DNA of 36,537 bases from Vibrio neptunius (GCF_000967495.1 NZ_JXXU01000005.1:1-36537), one strand, 5' to 3'. Shown: positions 16,824 to 25,321, numbered from the stretch's first letter. Notes: generated by a model from the sequence alone, not told the origin. A program made the numbers and translations.

Positions 16824-16837
16824 GATAGTTAACTATC
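16824..16837. promoter_or_regulatory. 14-bp perfect palindrome upstream of the cyclase
   Basis: GATAGTTAACTATC is a perfect 14-bp palindrome starting 19 bases before the ATG of the GAF-GGDEF gene. It could be a repressor site or a leader feature. No matching regulator can be named. Confidence 0.35.
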
Positions 16838-17040
16838 AGCTTAGCACTCAGCCGTCATCTTGCTTAGTTTGAAAGCTATTGATGAGTAGTTGAGTATAAA
16901 AGTGTGATATTTAACTAGATATCAATGCTAGGGCGCGCGACCGTAACGCAAAAAAACGAATACTTACAACAGGTAATTCATGGTTAACGCTTCAACATAT
17001 CATCAAAATGATAGACCGCTTAAGCACCCTATTATCAGAT

Positions 17041-17062
17041 AAAAAAGGGCCGTTTTCGGCCC
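17041..17062 (-). terminator. Intrinsic terminator of the 414-residue gene
   Basis: On the minus strand GGGCCG, a four-base loop and CGGCCC are followed by TTTTTT. It lies 19 bases beyond the stop of the gene at 17082-18326. Confidence 0.9.
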
Positions 17063-17081
17063 GATTCTTAGTATGAATAGA

Positions 17082-18326
17082 TTACACTGTAATGCGCGTT
17101 GGCACGGCGGATTTGACGGCAATCTCATGGCCATCCAACAGCCCTTTGCCTCTCTTCAATTCATTCAGGCGCGCGTTGACCACACCATCTCTGCTAGTAA
17201 AGTCTATCTTATAACTGCCAACGTACTCTTGAACGTACTTGCTCGACAGTGACTTCAGCTTATCGATATAGACAACGGCTTTGTCGTAGTCTCCTTGCGA
17301 TACCACTTCAAGTTTAGGCGTTAGAAGCTGGGCAAATTTATAGGGGTGACCGACAAAACCACTGCCCATCACAAGCGCTGCGACAATTGGTGTTGTGATC
17401 ACCACATTCTGAAACCACTCAGAAAACATCTTGTGATCATTGACTAGACTGGCTGGAGCAGTTCGGTTGTGCCATTCTTTCTTGGCACGTTTGGTTACTT
17501 TATCAAGCAGGCTACGTTGTACAAAGAAATCGACTAACTTGATGATACGCTCCAGAATATTGGTGATCATGCTGACCAATGAGCCCACTCCGGCTGCAAC
17601 ATCACCTGCGGCTTGCAAACCTATGCCTGCCACCCCCATAGTGAAAGATTTGATCCCTCCTAACGCACCTTTAGCAGAATGCAGAGCCAGCGCATTGGCG
17701 ATAATACTAGGATGACCACCTAACAGCTCCACCCCACGACCACGGTAAATTTGTGAAATCAGATCTTTGGATTTCATTACCGACTTTTTCGCCGCAGAAT
17801 AAAGCCCCGATGCACTTTGCACATACCCCCAGCCGGGAATAAGATTAGAGAAGGTCCCAGCAAATTCGCTGGCTAGCCACGTGCCGACTTCCGCAAGCCA
17901 CTCAATACCATGCAGCAGGTCGCCATAAACGTTTTTTACCTTGTTCAACAAACCACGAAAGAAATCACAAAACAGCTTCTTAAGCTTTGTTGTTATCGCA
18001 GATGTCATCTCACCGACTTTGGCTTTAGCCCTAGACGCTTTGAGCACAATTTTACTGCTTTTTATCTTGCTCATGGTCTCAGTCTTATTCAACAAGCCCA
18101 TCGCAGCATCTTTAAAGTCTACAAAGGGCTCAGTTCCGACCACAAAAGCTTCAAAAAAATGCGCATTAGAAATCTTCGCCACTTTGGTAATTTCGGTACT
18201 GGCCAGCATGTACATTGCTCCCATGCGAGCATCGGCCATCTGTGCAACCTGCACGCCCAGTGCTGTATTTTTTGTCTTACCAAACATTTTGTCTTTAATC
18301 AGACGTTTTAATAGTTTTATCTGCAT
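17082..18326 (-). CDS. Hypothetical protein, possibly membrane-active, 414 residues
   Basis: This 414-residue protein starts at ATG 18326, preceded by AGAGG; the in-frame upstream codons up to 18419 have no ribosome site. I recognise no family. The N-terminus is basic (MQIKLLKRLIKDK) without a classical signal peptide. Residues about 60-190 are amphipathic and Lys-rich. Residues about 205-270 are Gly/Ala-rich and hydrophobic (GGIKSFTMGVAGIGLQAAGD, then GVGSLVSMITNILERIIKLV), and 306-325 form another hydrophobic helix. Such glycine-rich hydrophobic stretches between charged helices occur in membrane-inserting or pore-forming proteins and in some secretion-system effectors, but that remains a guess. 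It is a single-gene unit with its own terminator. Confidence 0.7.
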   Translation of the reverse strand: MQIKLLKRLIKDKMFGKTKNTALGVQVAQMADARMGAMYMLASTEITKVAKISNAHFFEAFVVGTEPFVDFKDAAMGLLNKTETMSKIKSSKIVLKASRAKAKVGEMTSAITTKLKKLFCDFFRGLLNKVKNVYGDLLHGIEWLAEVGTWLASEFAGTFSNLIPGWGYVQSASGLYSAAKKSVMKSKDLISQIYRGRGVELLGGHPSIIANALALHSAKGALGGIKSFTMGVAGIGLQAAGDVAAGVGSLVSMITNILERIIKLVDFFVQRSLLDKVTKRAKKEWHNRTAPASLVNDHKMFSEWFQNVVITTPIVAALVMGSGFVGHPYKFAQLLTPKLEVVSQGDYDKAVVYIDKLKSLSSKYVQEYVGSYKIDFTSRDGVVNARLNELKRGKGLLDGHEIAVKSAVPTRITV

Positions 18327-18498
18327 GTAAACCTCTGCCCATACAATAACGACACATAAATTTTTTGCGCCAAAAATGACAATTACATAAATAAGACGAA
18401 TAATAACGAGATTTATCAATTATGTGGTCTGTCTTGCTGGCTTATCTTCAAAAAACACAATAATCTGGTGGTTAACAACAACATATGACTGAGAATAT

Positions 18499-18536
18499 AA
18501 AAAAGCCCCGCAAGTAAGGACGTTACTCACAGGGCT
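18499..18536 (-). terminator. Intrinsic terminator of the PAP2 gene
   Basis: Read on the minus strand, arms from 18523-18536 and 18504-18517 pair (AGCCC with GGGCT, then GTAA with TTAC) and are followed by a run of six T (18499-18504). It ends the PAP2 phosphatase transcript. Confidence 0.85.
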
Positions 18537-18559
18537 AAGGGCAGTTAGGTAAACTAGAA

Positions 18560-19318
18560 TCAGGTTGTTATTTGGGTCCAGCGATGAAAAAGCTTTTCTG
18601 TAATGCGATCAAATTGCGGTGCCAACATATACAGCATCAGAACAAATAATACCGATCCAACCAAATCAATCGGTCGATGCATTCCGAGCCAAAGGCGACT
18701 GTATGCCAGACCCAGCGCCCATCCCCCCAAAACCATCGCTAAAGCGTAATGTCGATTCTGAATAAACAGATTGCCAAAAAAGGCAAGACATATGGCCGCG
18801 AAAATAGTGTGGCCTGAAGGAAAGGAGTAGTCTTTTTCGCCTTGCCAGTGGCGGGTGCGCCAAACACTAACACGATGCGAAATATCGTCAATTACATGCT
18901 GTTGCTGAACCGTATTCAGGTTATAGAAGTGAGAGGGTTGTGGGATCAGAAGTTGTTGGGTCAGCAGTTCAGTGTATGGACGTGGACTCTCCGTCATTTG
19001 TTTCAGGCCGGTCTTGCTGACAAACCCTATCAGAAGAATGAGCCCGAGCTGAGCCATCTTGCCCAACCATTCAATTCGGTTCGGTAACACTTTCCAACTA
19101 ATCGCCACCAAAACGAACAAGGTCAAAAGAAAACCTTTCGAACCTGCTGAATCCGTCAGGAGAGTAAAGGCCAAACCCGTTGTATCAGACACGCTACTCA
19201 GCAAATCAATATGGCTGACCAGTAAACTCATTGGCGCAATAATCACAAGAAATGCAACCAAAAGACCAATACCATACTGCTTCTCGATCAGAAAATTCTT
19301 CACCGTGTTGTCCCGCAC
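18560..19318 (-). CDS. PAP2 family membrane phosphatase (PgpB-like)
   Basis: This 252-residue, six-helix inner-membrane protein carries the three PAP2 phosphatase motifs in order: KQMTESPRP (about residues 107-115), YSFPSGH (about 165-171) and SRLWLGMHRPIDL (about 209-221), with the Lys/Arg, nucleophile-assisting His and second His/Asp present. Its layout matches PgpB, which dephosphorylates phosphatidylglycerol phosphate, undecaprenyl pyrophosphate and related lipids at the periplasmic face; the substrate here is inferred. The start is unsure: the GTG at 19318 has a weak ribosome site, and another GTG at 19303 is possible. The 240 bases upstream to tenA hold no gene. Confidence 0.9.
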   Translation of the reverse strand: MRDNTVKNFLIEKQYGIGLLVAFLVIIAPMSLLVSHIDLLSSVSDTTGLAFTLLTDSAGSKGFLLTLFVLVAISWKVLPNRIEWLGKMAQLGLILLIGFVSKTGLKQMTESPRPYTELLTQQLLIPQPSHFYNLNTVQQQHVIDDISHRVSVWRTRHWQGEKDYSFPSGHTIFAAICLAFFGNLFIQNRHYALAMVLGGWALGLAYSRLWLGMHRPIDLVGSVLFVLMLYMLAPQFDRITEKLFHRWTQITT

Positions 19319-19558
19319 TGAATCTGTAAGATGCAGAATATTAGTCGACCCAAGGTGGAAAATTTATCAACTCAATGTCAATTTGATGAAAGATCGAGCC
19401 AGCTTCACAATCAGCCATTTACCCCACAAATAACCTAATTTCACACATTTCCAAAACAAATAAACAAGACTCTTTTGACCGCCATCTTAAATCGAAGAGC
19501 CATGACAAAAGGCAGCCCAAAACGTACCCGACCACCTCCAATATCATGGCCCATTGTT

Positions 19559-20242
19559 TTAGCCATCACGGCCTTCTAAGCTTTTAACATCCAGTCCCTG
19601 CTGCCAGAACGCCACTTCCATTCGAGTCGCGGTTCTGAACACTTCAATCAGGTTTTGTCCCCGCTGGCTATGAAGATCAATCTCTTCTAAGAGTTGGTTA
19701 AAATGCTCCGCTCCTTGTGCCACTCCACTCTGGAATTCCTCACCACCATAGAGCTCAATCCAACTTGCGTAAGGATTTCCTTCCAGTACAGTGTCATTGC
19801 TTTCAATCAACGCTTTACCAATCACCGCATAGCCAATCGAACACGGCGCCAGCGCGGCGTACAGATCAACTAAATCACCTGTCATGCCTGCATCAAGCAC
19901 ATAGCGTGTGTAAGCAACGGTTCCAAAATCTTCAGGTTCGTTTTCTAAATCAGATTCCGTCAGCCCCCATTGACCACAATACGTCACATGATGACCAATT
20001 TCGGAATCTAGCAGAGCATGCACACTCGGCAAGGCACGACGCATGTCTTCCAGCGTGCGCGCTTTATAGATGGCTAACGCATAAGCACGCGCATACTGTT
20101 TGAGAAACAGAAAATCCTGCTTCAGATAGTGAAGAAAACTGTGCTGATCTAAAGTGCCTTTTGCTAGCTGCTGCACAAAAGCATGCTGTGTGTACTCCTG
20201 CCAGTCCGACTGACACGCTTGGATAAGATCCTGATATTTCAT
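19559..20242 (-). CDS. tenA: TenA-type aminopyrimidine aminohydrolase / thiaminase II
   Basis: This 227-residue all-helical protein is TenA. The nucleophile Cys lies in LAPCSIGYAVIG and the conserved C-terminal Glu in TRMEVAFWQQGLD; FLHYLKQDFLFLKQYARAYA is the usual N-terminal motif. TenA hydrolyses aminopyrimidines from damaged thiamin, giving HMP for salvage, and can also cleave thiamin. It is the last gene of the thi operon. Its ATG overlaps the TAA of thiY by one base (TAATG), so translation is coupled. Together with the ThiXYZ uptake system and ThiD it forms a pyrimidine salvage path controlled by the TPP riboswitch at 23688-23771. Confidence 0.95.
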   Translation of the reverse strand: MKYQDLIQACQSDWQEYTQHAFVQQLAKGTLDQHSFLHYLKQDFLFLKQYARAYALAIYKARTLEDMRRALPSVHALLDSEIGHHVTYCGQWGLTESDLENEPEDFGTVAYTRYVLDAGMTGDLVDLYAALAPCSIGYAVIGKALIESNDTVLEGNPYASWIELYGGEEFQSGVAQGAEHFNQLLEEIDLHSQRGQNLIEVFRTATRMEVAFWQQGLDVKSLEGRDG

Positions 20243-21192
20243 TAGTTAAACTCCGGCACATAGTCTGCGGCTTTAGGCAGAGTTTCAATGATCTTTTGTG
20301 AATACATAAATTGGGCGTAATCGTCGTAGCGCTTGAGGTCAACCGCAGAAGGACGCAGTGCAAAACGAGTTAACGTATCGTTCCAAGCTCGTTGATTAAG
20401 TTCATTGTTGAGGGTGTCTGGCGCGTAAGCAACAAACTCCTTCCACGACGCTTGTGGGTGATTGACTATGTAAGTTGTGGCTTGCTCAAGCGCTTTGTTG
20501 AAAGCTTTGATAGCCTCTGCATCATGAGTTTTGGCATTGGCCACAAACACCAGTTCGTCGTAAGCCGGAACACCGTGTTCTTCAGGGAAAAAGGCTTTCG
20601 CTTTGTAGCCTTCAAGCGCGAGCTGGTTGGTTTCAAAGTTGCGTAGACCACCCCAGATCGCATCGACTTTTCCTGATGCCAGAGAAGAAGAGAGCGCCCA
20701 GCCCACATTGATGATATCCACATCGGCGAACTTCACACCGTCTTGCGCCAGCATAGTACCAATAGTGGCTTCTTCATTGCCTGCGATGGCAATACCGATT
20801 TTCTTACCTTTCAGGTCGGCCAGATTGTCGTTCTTACCGTTATCTAACACCATCAGCGTGTTGAGTGGCGTCGCGATTAGCGTTGCAGAACGAATAAGCG
20901 GCAAACCTGCAGCAACATCGATAGTCAGACTTGGTTGATAAGAGATCGCCAGATCGACTTTGCCAGCAGCCACCAGCTTAGGTGGCGTGCTTGGGTCTGC
21001 GGGTTCTTGAATATCGACGTCAATGCCTTGCTGCTTGAAGTAGCCGCGCTCTTTCGCAATCACGATTGGGCCATGGTTCGGGTTAACAAACCAATCCAGC
21101 ATCAGAGTGAGTTTTTTCTCTTCCGCCAGCGATTGAGCAGAAAATGTTGAGCAAAGTAGTGCCACTGCACTGAGTATTTTTTTTGTTTTCAC
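20242..21192 (-). CDS. thiY: ThiY-type periplasmic pyrimidine-precursor binding protein
   Basis: This 316-residue protein has a Sec signal peptide (MKTKKILSAVALLCSTFSAQ, cleavage near SLA) and an NMT1/THI5-like periplasmic-binding fold: LMLDWFVNPNHGPIVIAKERG, FKQQGIDVDIQEPADPSTPP and LAISYQPSLTIDVAAGLPL, as in ThiY proteins that bind N-formyl-aminopyrimidine or HMP. The start codon is GTG at 21192, with AAAGGA upstream. The gene sits between the permease and tenA in the order thiX-thiY-tenA, as in other bacteria. It should deliver the pyrimidine to ThiX. Whether the ligand is the formyl derivative or HMP cannot be read from sequence. Confidence 0.93.
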   Translation of the reverse strand: MKTKKILSAVALLCSTFSAQSLAEEKKLTLMLDWFVNPNHGPIVIAKERGYFKQQGIDVDIQEPADPSTPPKLVAAGKVDLAISYQPSLTIDVAAGLPLIRSATLIATPLNTLMVLDNGKNDNLADLKGKKIGIAIAGNEEATIGTMLAQDGVKFADVDIINVGWALSSSLASGKVDAIWGGLRNFETNQLALEGYKAKAFFPEEHGVPAYDELVFVANAKTHDAEAIKAFNKALEQATTYIVNHPQASWKEFVAYAPDTLNNELNQRAWNDTLTRFALRPSAVDLKRYDDYAQFMYSQKIIETLPKAADYVPEFN

Positions 21193-21208
21193 GGGAGTGT
21201 CCTTTCTT

Positions 21209-22009
21209 TTATTGATTTTCCCAAGGAATCAGTTTCTTAAGTAATTTATCGGTGATGAAGTAGAGCGAGACAGACAACAAAGCCAGAATAAACAGCGCCG
21301 CAAACATCTCATCAATGATCATGCGCGCGTTAGCTTGCAGCATCAGGTAACCCAGACCTTCACTGGAACCCACCCACTCTCCGACAACCGCGCCAATAGG
21401 TGCAATGACCACAGCGAGACGTATACCGGAAGCCAAAATGGGTAGAGCCGCTGGGAGTTGAATGTGTTTCAGCATTTGCCATTTGCTCGCCCCCATCGTT
21501 TTCGCCAGGTCGAGATAGCCTGTCGGCGTGTTTCTCAAACCGTCGTAGCAACACGTGGTCACGGGGAAGAAAATAATGATCGCCGCCATCACGACCTTTG
21601 ATGCGATACCGTAGCCAAGCCACAGCATCAGGACAGGTGCAATCGCGAACACAGGAATCGCCTGACTGGCAATCAGAATCGGCAATAACCAACGCTTGAG
21701 CGGTTTAAACAACAGCATCTGTAAAGCAAAGAACAGCCCCATCGACAAGCCAAGTAACAGACCCAACACAATTTCTTGACCAGTCACTAGCGTATGTTTC
21801 ATCAATACATCAAAGCGGCTGATGAGGCGCTCAAACACGTCAAGCGGCGCAGGGAGAATAAAGCTTGGCATATCAAACACCACCACCACTAACTGCCAAA
21901 GCCCGACAATAATCGCAGCACTGATCGTCAACCGGAGCGCAGGGTGTGTCAGACGCTCCTTTTTCACTACGTCGCGCTGAATGGCGTCAAACTGAGCCAT
22001 ATCACTCAT
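21209..22009 (-). CDS. thiX: ThiX-type ABC permease for pyrimidine precursor
   Basis: This 266-residue ABC permease has about six helices and an EAA-type cytoplasmic loop (GYLDLAKTMGASKWQMLKHIQLPAALPILASGIRLAV), the coupling site for the ATPase. It resembles the SsuC/TauC/ThiX branch. ATG 22009 is chosen over ATGs at 22015 and 22063 because GGAGG lies six bases before it. It overlaps the end of thiZ by eight bases, so translation is coupled. With ThiY and ThiZ it forms the importer for aminopyrimidine thiamin precursors in the inner membrane. Confidence 0.93.
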   Translation of the reverse strand: MSDMAQFDAIQRDVVKKERLTHPALRLTISAAIIVGLWQLVVVVFDMPSFILPAPLDVFERLISRFDVLMKHTLVTGQEIVLGLLLGLSMGLFFALQMLLFKPLKRWLLPILIASQAIPVFAIAPVLMLWLGYGIASKVVMAAIIIFFPVTTCCYDGLRNTPTGYLDLAKTMGASKWQMLKHIQLPAALPILASGIRLAVVIAPIGAVVGEWVGSSEGLGYLMLQANARMIIDEMFAALFILALLSVSLYFITDKLLKKLIPWENQ

Positions 22010-22748
22010 AATCATCCTCCAACGAATTGAGAATGTTCTGCTGCAATTGCGCACATTCTGCATCTATGACACGAGGCGGCTGAGTGGTTGGAACCTCATG
22101 TGATTCAGCATAAGCAGGTTGGCCGCGGAGGATGTACAGAGCGTCGGCCAGTCGAATCGCTTCTTGCGGGTCATGGGTGATCAGCACCACCGTTTTGCCA
22201 CGCAATAGCTCAGCGGCCAATGTCTGCAATTTATGTCTCGTCACTGCATCTAGCGCAGAAAAAGGCTCATCCATGAGTACCACGAGTTTGTCTTGCATTA
22301 ACGTACGAGCCAACGCCACACGTTGACGCATACCACCTGACAACTGTAGAGGCATAGCCGCCGCTTGATCCGATAACCCGACTTGCTTCAGCAACCGCAG
22401 CGCTCGATTCCTGTCAGGTTGAGCGCTGCCAAACTTACTACTCAGGCAAACATTATCCAGGACATTGAGCCATGGTAGCAGCAGGTCTTGTTGTGCCATG
22501 TAAGCGATCTGGCCTTGCAGCGCATGGTTATGACTGAGAGTCAGTTCTCCGGTCCAGTGCGCTTTGTCGTTCAACAGACCTGCCAGATAGCGCAGCAAGG
22601 TAGTTTTCCCGCAGCCACTGCGCCCCAAAATACACGTCCACTGCCCAGCAGGTATCGACATAGAAAAGTGCGCCAATGTCGGAGCCAGATTATCCGTGTA
22701 CTGCAAGCTTGCACGTTGAATCTCGATCCCAATCGGCTCAGCGAACAT
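22002..22748 (-). CDS. thiZ: ThiZ-type ABC transporter ATPase
   Basis: This 248-residue ATPase has all ABC motifs: Walker A GRSGCGKTT, Q-loop MAQQD, signature LSGGMRQRVALART, Walker B VVLMDEPF and the switch His in LITHD. It belongs to the SsuB/TauB/ThiZ group and powers the ThiXY pyrimidine importer. ATG 22748, which overlaps the end of thiD by 11 bases, is preferred to the in-frame ATG at 22814 inside thiD, because the preceding residues (MLMNSMLVGGMGR) are not part of the fold. It is the second gene of the thi operon. Confidence 0.94.
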   Translation of the reverse strand: MFAEPIGIEIQRASLQYTDNLAPTLAHFSMSIPAGQWTCILGRSGCGKTTLLRYLAGLLNDKAHWTGELTLSHNHALQGQIAYMAQQDLLLPWLNVLDNVCLSSKFGSAQPDRNRALRLLKQVGLSDQAAAMPLQLSGGMRQRVALARTLMQDKLVVLMDEPFSALDAVTRHKLQTLAAELLRGKTVVLITHDPQEAIRLADALYILRGQPAYAESHEVPTTQPPRVIDAECAQLQQNILNSLEDDYE

Positions 22749-23568
22749 TGATGTGGCCACAGAAAAAGTGATGGACCGGCCCATGCCCCCTACCAACATT
22801 GAGTTCATCAGCATGAGCGATGGCCTGGGAGATGTATTGTTTACCTAGATACACGGCTTTGTGCAGCCTATTGCCCTGCGCAAGATAAGAGGCAATCGCT
22901 GAAGATAAGGTGCAGCCTGTTCCATGAGTGTTTTTCGTCGGGAATCTTTTGGCACTCAAAAGCTCACTCGTTTGCGCTAAGATCAGCAAATCATTACTGT
23001 TGTCATCTTTTTCTAGATGCCCCCCTTTCAGCAAAACCGCTTTGGCACCGAGCGCGCGCAATGCTTCGATCATATTACCCATCTGATCTTCATTTTCCGG
23101 CACAACACCATCAATCAAAGCCGCCCCTTCAGGAAGGTTGGGGGTGATCAGATCCGCCATCGGGATCAGTTGCTCTTTTAATGTGCTAATCGCCGACTGC
23201 TCCAGCAGAAGATCACCACTGGTGGCGACCATCACAGGATCAACCACCAGATGAGCAGGCTTGTACTGTCTAATTTTGTCCGCAACGACCTTAATGATCC
23301 GCGCGTCAGCCAACATTCCGACTTTAACCGCAACCACATTGAGATCGGTAAACACGGCGTCAAGCTGACTTTCAATATGCTCCAGAGGAATCGGGTGAAT
23401 TGCGCTTACGCCAAGCGTATTTTGTGAGGTAATGGCCGTAATGACAGAACACGCGTAACTGCCAGTCGCAGATATGGCTTTAATGTCCGCTTGAATACCA
23501 GCGCCACCACCGCTATCAGATCCTGCGATGGTTAATACTATGGGTGGTGTGTCTTGTGATTGTGGCAT
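22738..23568 (-). CDS. thiD: Hydroxymethylpyrimidine (phosphate) kinase ThiD
   Basis: This 276-residue enzyme of the ribokinase fold is ThiD. It has VLTIAGSDSGGGAGIQADIK at the start and the anion-hole THGTGCTLSSAIAS near residue 210, with the catalytic Cys/Gly region intact. It phosphorylates HMP to HMP-P and then HMP-PP for thiamin synthesis. Length is normal, and AGGAG lies before the ATG. It is the first gene of the operon, 120 bases after the riboswitch, and overlaps thiZ. As first gene it will be the most directly controlled by TPP. No thiC or thiE is nearby, which fits a salvage role. Confidence 0.95.
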   Translation of the reverse strand: MPQSQDTPPIVLTIAGSDSGGGAGIQADIKAISATGSYACSVITAITSQNTLGVSAIHPIPLEHIESQLDAVFTDLNVVAVKVGMLADARIIKVVADKIRQYKPAHLVVDPVMVATSGDLLLEQSAISTLKEQLIPMADLITPNLPEGAALIDGVVPENEDQMGNMIEALRALGAKAVLLKGGHLEKDDNSNDLLILAQTSELLSAKRFPTKNTHGTGCTLSSAIASYLAQGNRLHKAVYLGKQYISQAIAHADELNVGRGHGPVHHFFCGHINVR

Positions 23569-23643
23569 GGGTGCTCCTATTACAAGACGTACAGGAACTC
23601 TCAGCCAAACATGAAGTGATCAATAAAGGGAAGATCGAATCAT

Positions 23644-23686
23644 AAAAAGCGAGTGCACCAGAATGAGCATACTCAAGCATTGGTGC
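23644..23686 (-). terminator. Possible riboswitch-linked attenuator before thiD
   Basis: On the minus strand GCACCAATG pairs with CATT-C-TGGTGC (one bulged base), followed seven bases later by TTTTT. It lies directly downstream of the TPP aptamer, where an expression-platform terminator is expected. The gap before the T-run is longer than ideal. Confidence 0.5.
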
Positions 23687-23687
23687 G

Positions 23688-23771
23688 AATAGTTCCCTAC
23701 GTCAGTGCTAACTGAATCAGGTTCTACGGGTCTCGCAATGCGATCTCAGCCCTAAGGGCCCCCCGACTATT
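23688..23771 (-). promoter_or_regulatory. TPP riboswitch (THI element) controlling thiD-thiZXY-tenA
   Basis: Read on the minus strand, this holds the thi-box features in order: GGGGGGCCC, GGGCTGAGA, GACCCG, GAACCTGATTCAG, a GCACTGACGTAGGGAA end, and outer AATAGT/ACTATT arms that close helix P1. This is the standard TPP aptamer. It lies 120 bases before the thiD start on the same strand. TPP binding should shut off the salvage operon, either through the hairpin at 23644-23686 or at translation. Confidence 0.97.
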
Positions 23772-24124
23772 TGCCCATGATGATAACAGTAATTGAAAAG
23801 CGAATGCACTTGTTAATTAACAAAAAGCGCTATCATGGCTAGTTGGATCCTCTGTTACCTGTTCGAATCTGACTGTTGAATGGCGATGACAGGTTTGATG
23901 TTATTCATCTTGCAAGGTAATCCGATTGCGGAGTCTATAGTGCTGATGCCACGCTCCTGCATTGCTGGTAATGCAGTGAGGAAAAGTTGAGAGATGGTGT
24001 GGAAAGCCAGACCATACTGCTGTCACACCTTAGATATGGGATCCCCGCCCAGCTCGGGCGAGGATTAACGGAACCACGAAGAGACGATAAACGCCCTCAA
24101 TCTGCTGAAGACGCTCGCAACACT
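23772..24124. other. Gene-free region with thi promoter and a GC-rich hairpin
   Basis: This 353-base stretch separates the TPP riboswitch from the end of the ART-like gene. Its left part must contain the thi operon promoter, which I cannot place with certainty. The part at about 23850-24120 is richer in GC than the flanks and has no intact gene with a ribosome site. It contains the hairpin at 24041-24065. It may be relic or repeated intergenic DNA. Confidence 0.45.
24041..24065. repeat. REP-like GC-rich hairpin
   Basis: ATCC-C-CGCCC (24041-24050) pairs with GGGCG-A-GGAT (24056-24065), nine pairs and one mismatch around a five-base loop. GATCCCCGC-type hairpins are common as dispersed intergenic repeats in gammaproteobacteria. 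No T-run follows, so it is not a typical terminator. Confidence 0.45.
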
Positions 24125-25321
24125 CTAGTGAACTTGCTGAGCAGGGTAAAGGTTGATTGGTCCCAAGAACATCGACTGATCACTTGGTGCCAGTACTTGA
24201 GGTAAACCATTGGATTTTTCTGTGCTTCTTACATACGTACAATGCACTTCCAATACTGGAACATTGGCAGCACCTGGATAGGCTGGTTTTTTCACTATCC
24301 TATCCACGGACAGCTGCGCAGAAGGAGGCAATAAAAATTCTGCTTGAACCGCAATCGCAGAATCATTGCTTTTGAGCCCCATTAGTTTTGCCAAATTTTC
24401 ATACCCTTGCTTCATCTTATTGATACGGCGGTATTCAAAAATGAGGGTTTTACTTTGCTCGATCACTTCATTAACGTACTTTTTCTCATAGTCAGAAACC
24501 GTTTTGACCGAAGTGTCGGTGATGTTCAACGTCCTGACGGCAGTATTATCTAATCGACTCGCGAGGTTGGTACTATTGTAGCCACTAAAGGCACTGATAT
24601 TGACACCTTGAGCACGACGAATAATAAAGTTCAGAATACCCTCGGTGTTTTTGTAAACAGGGAAACAAGCGCCCTCTATAAAGCCTTTGTGAAAACTGCA
24701 TGATAAGTAACGACTGCTTTTAATAGTGCCCGCAGGCCCTTTAGGGTTTCTACCATTGACAATATCATTGGCATACTTCCACCAAGCAGAATTTTGAGGA
24801 TTTGGTACAGTAATTTGACGATAAACGGGCACGTCTACATGTGATGTTGAGTTTTGTCTCCACTCTTTATAAGAGTTCCAGACATTAACCGCACTGTCAT
24901 CGAGCCTTTTTCCTTTCGTGGTGTAACCCGTCATTCCTGTATTAAGAGAACTGGAGTTGAACGTATAAAAAGAAAGTGCTGTCACCATCTCCATTTGTCT
25001 CACCAAAGCCTGCGCTTCATGTTGGTTGACTTTCGAGCGGATACTCTGAGGTAGAGACCAAGTATGACGCATACTTTGCGCAACTTTAAACTGGTTGACA
25101 AAGCCTCTCAACATATTGATCCACTCAGTAGGACTGTTGTTACGGCAATGCTGTCTATATGAAGCCTGGGTTATATTCATCGCCATTTGCAAAAGAGCAT
25201 CCATACACTCTTTCTCTGCAGCTTCGTTGATTTTCAGGTATTTGAGTCTCTTGGCTAGATTCCCGACTCCGACAGACCTTAATTGCTCATAACGATATTC
25301 ATCGTAACCACCAATTTCCAT
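24125..25321 (-). CDS. ADP-ribosyltransferase-like protein, probable toxin or effector
   Basis: This 398-residue protein is not one I recognise as a whole, but residues about 112-345 carry the R-S-E pattern of ADP-ribosyltransferases. There is ALSFYTFNSSSLNTGM (115-130) like the YT...IN entry motif, an Arg in VPVYRQI (R168), an STS-like LSCSF (S207, S209), then GVNISAFSGYN (239-249), and QAEFLLPPSAQLSV (326-339) with Q-x-E (Q326, E328) followed by the usual LLPP strand. About 75 residues of mostly helical sequence are inserted between the last two elements. No signal peptide is seen. The N-terminal 110 residues look helical. AAGGAA precedes the ATG. No immunity-like gene is adjacent. Function is inferred. 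Confidence 0.72.
   Translation of the reverse strand: MEIGGYDEYRYEQLRSVGVGNLAKRLKYLKINEAAEKECMDALLQMAMNITQASYRQHCRNNSPTEWINMLRGFVNQFKVAQSMRHTWSLPQSIRSKVNQHEAQALVRQMEMVTALSFYTFNSSSLNTGMTGYTTKGKRLDDSAVNVWNSYKEWRQNSTSHVDVPVYRQITVPNPQNSAWWKYANDIVNGRNPKGPAGTIKSSRYLSCSFHKGFIEGACFPVYKNTEGILNFIIRRAQGVNISAFSGYNSTNLASRLDNTAVRTLNITDTSVKTVSDYEKKYVNEVIEQSKTLIFEYRRINKMKQGYENLAKLMGLKSNDSAIAVQAEFLLPPSAQLSVDRIVKKPAYPGAANVPVLEVHCTYVRSTEKSNGLPQVLAPSDQSMFLGPINLYPAQQVH

Noticed and set aside
23987..24205. 72-codon plus-strand frame between the thi riboswitch and the ART-like gene
   Set aside because: It runs through the GC-rich hairpin at 24041-24065 and overlaps the end of the ART-like gene; no ribosome site and no recognisable protein.
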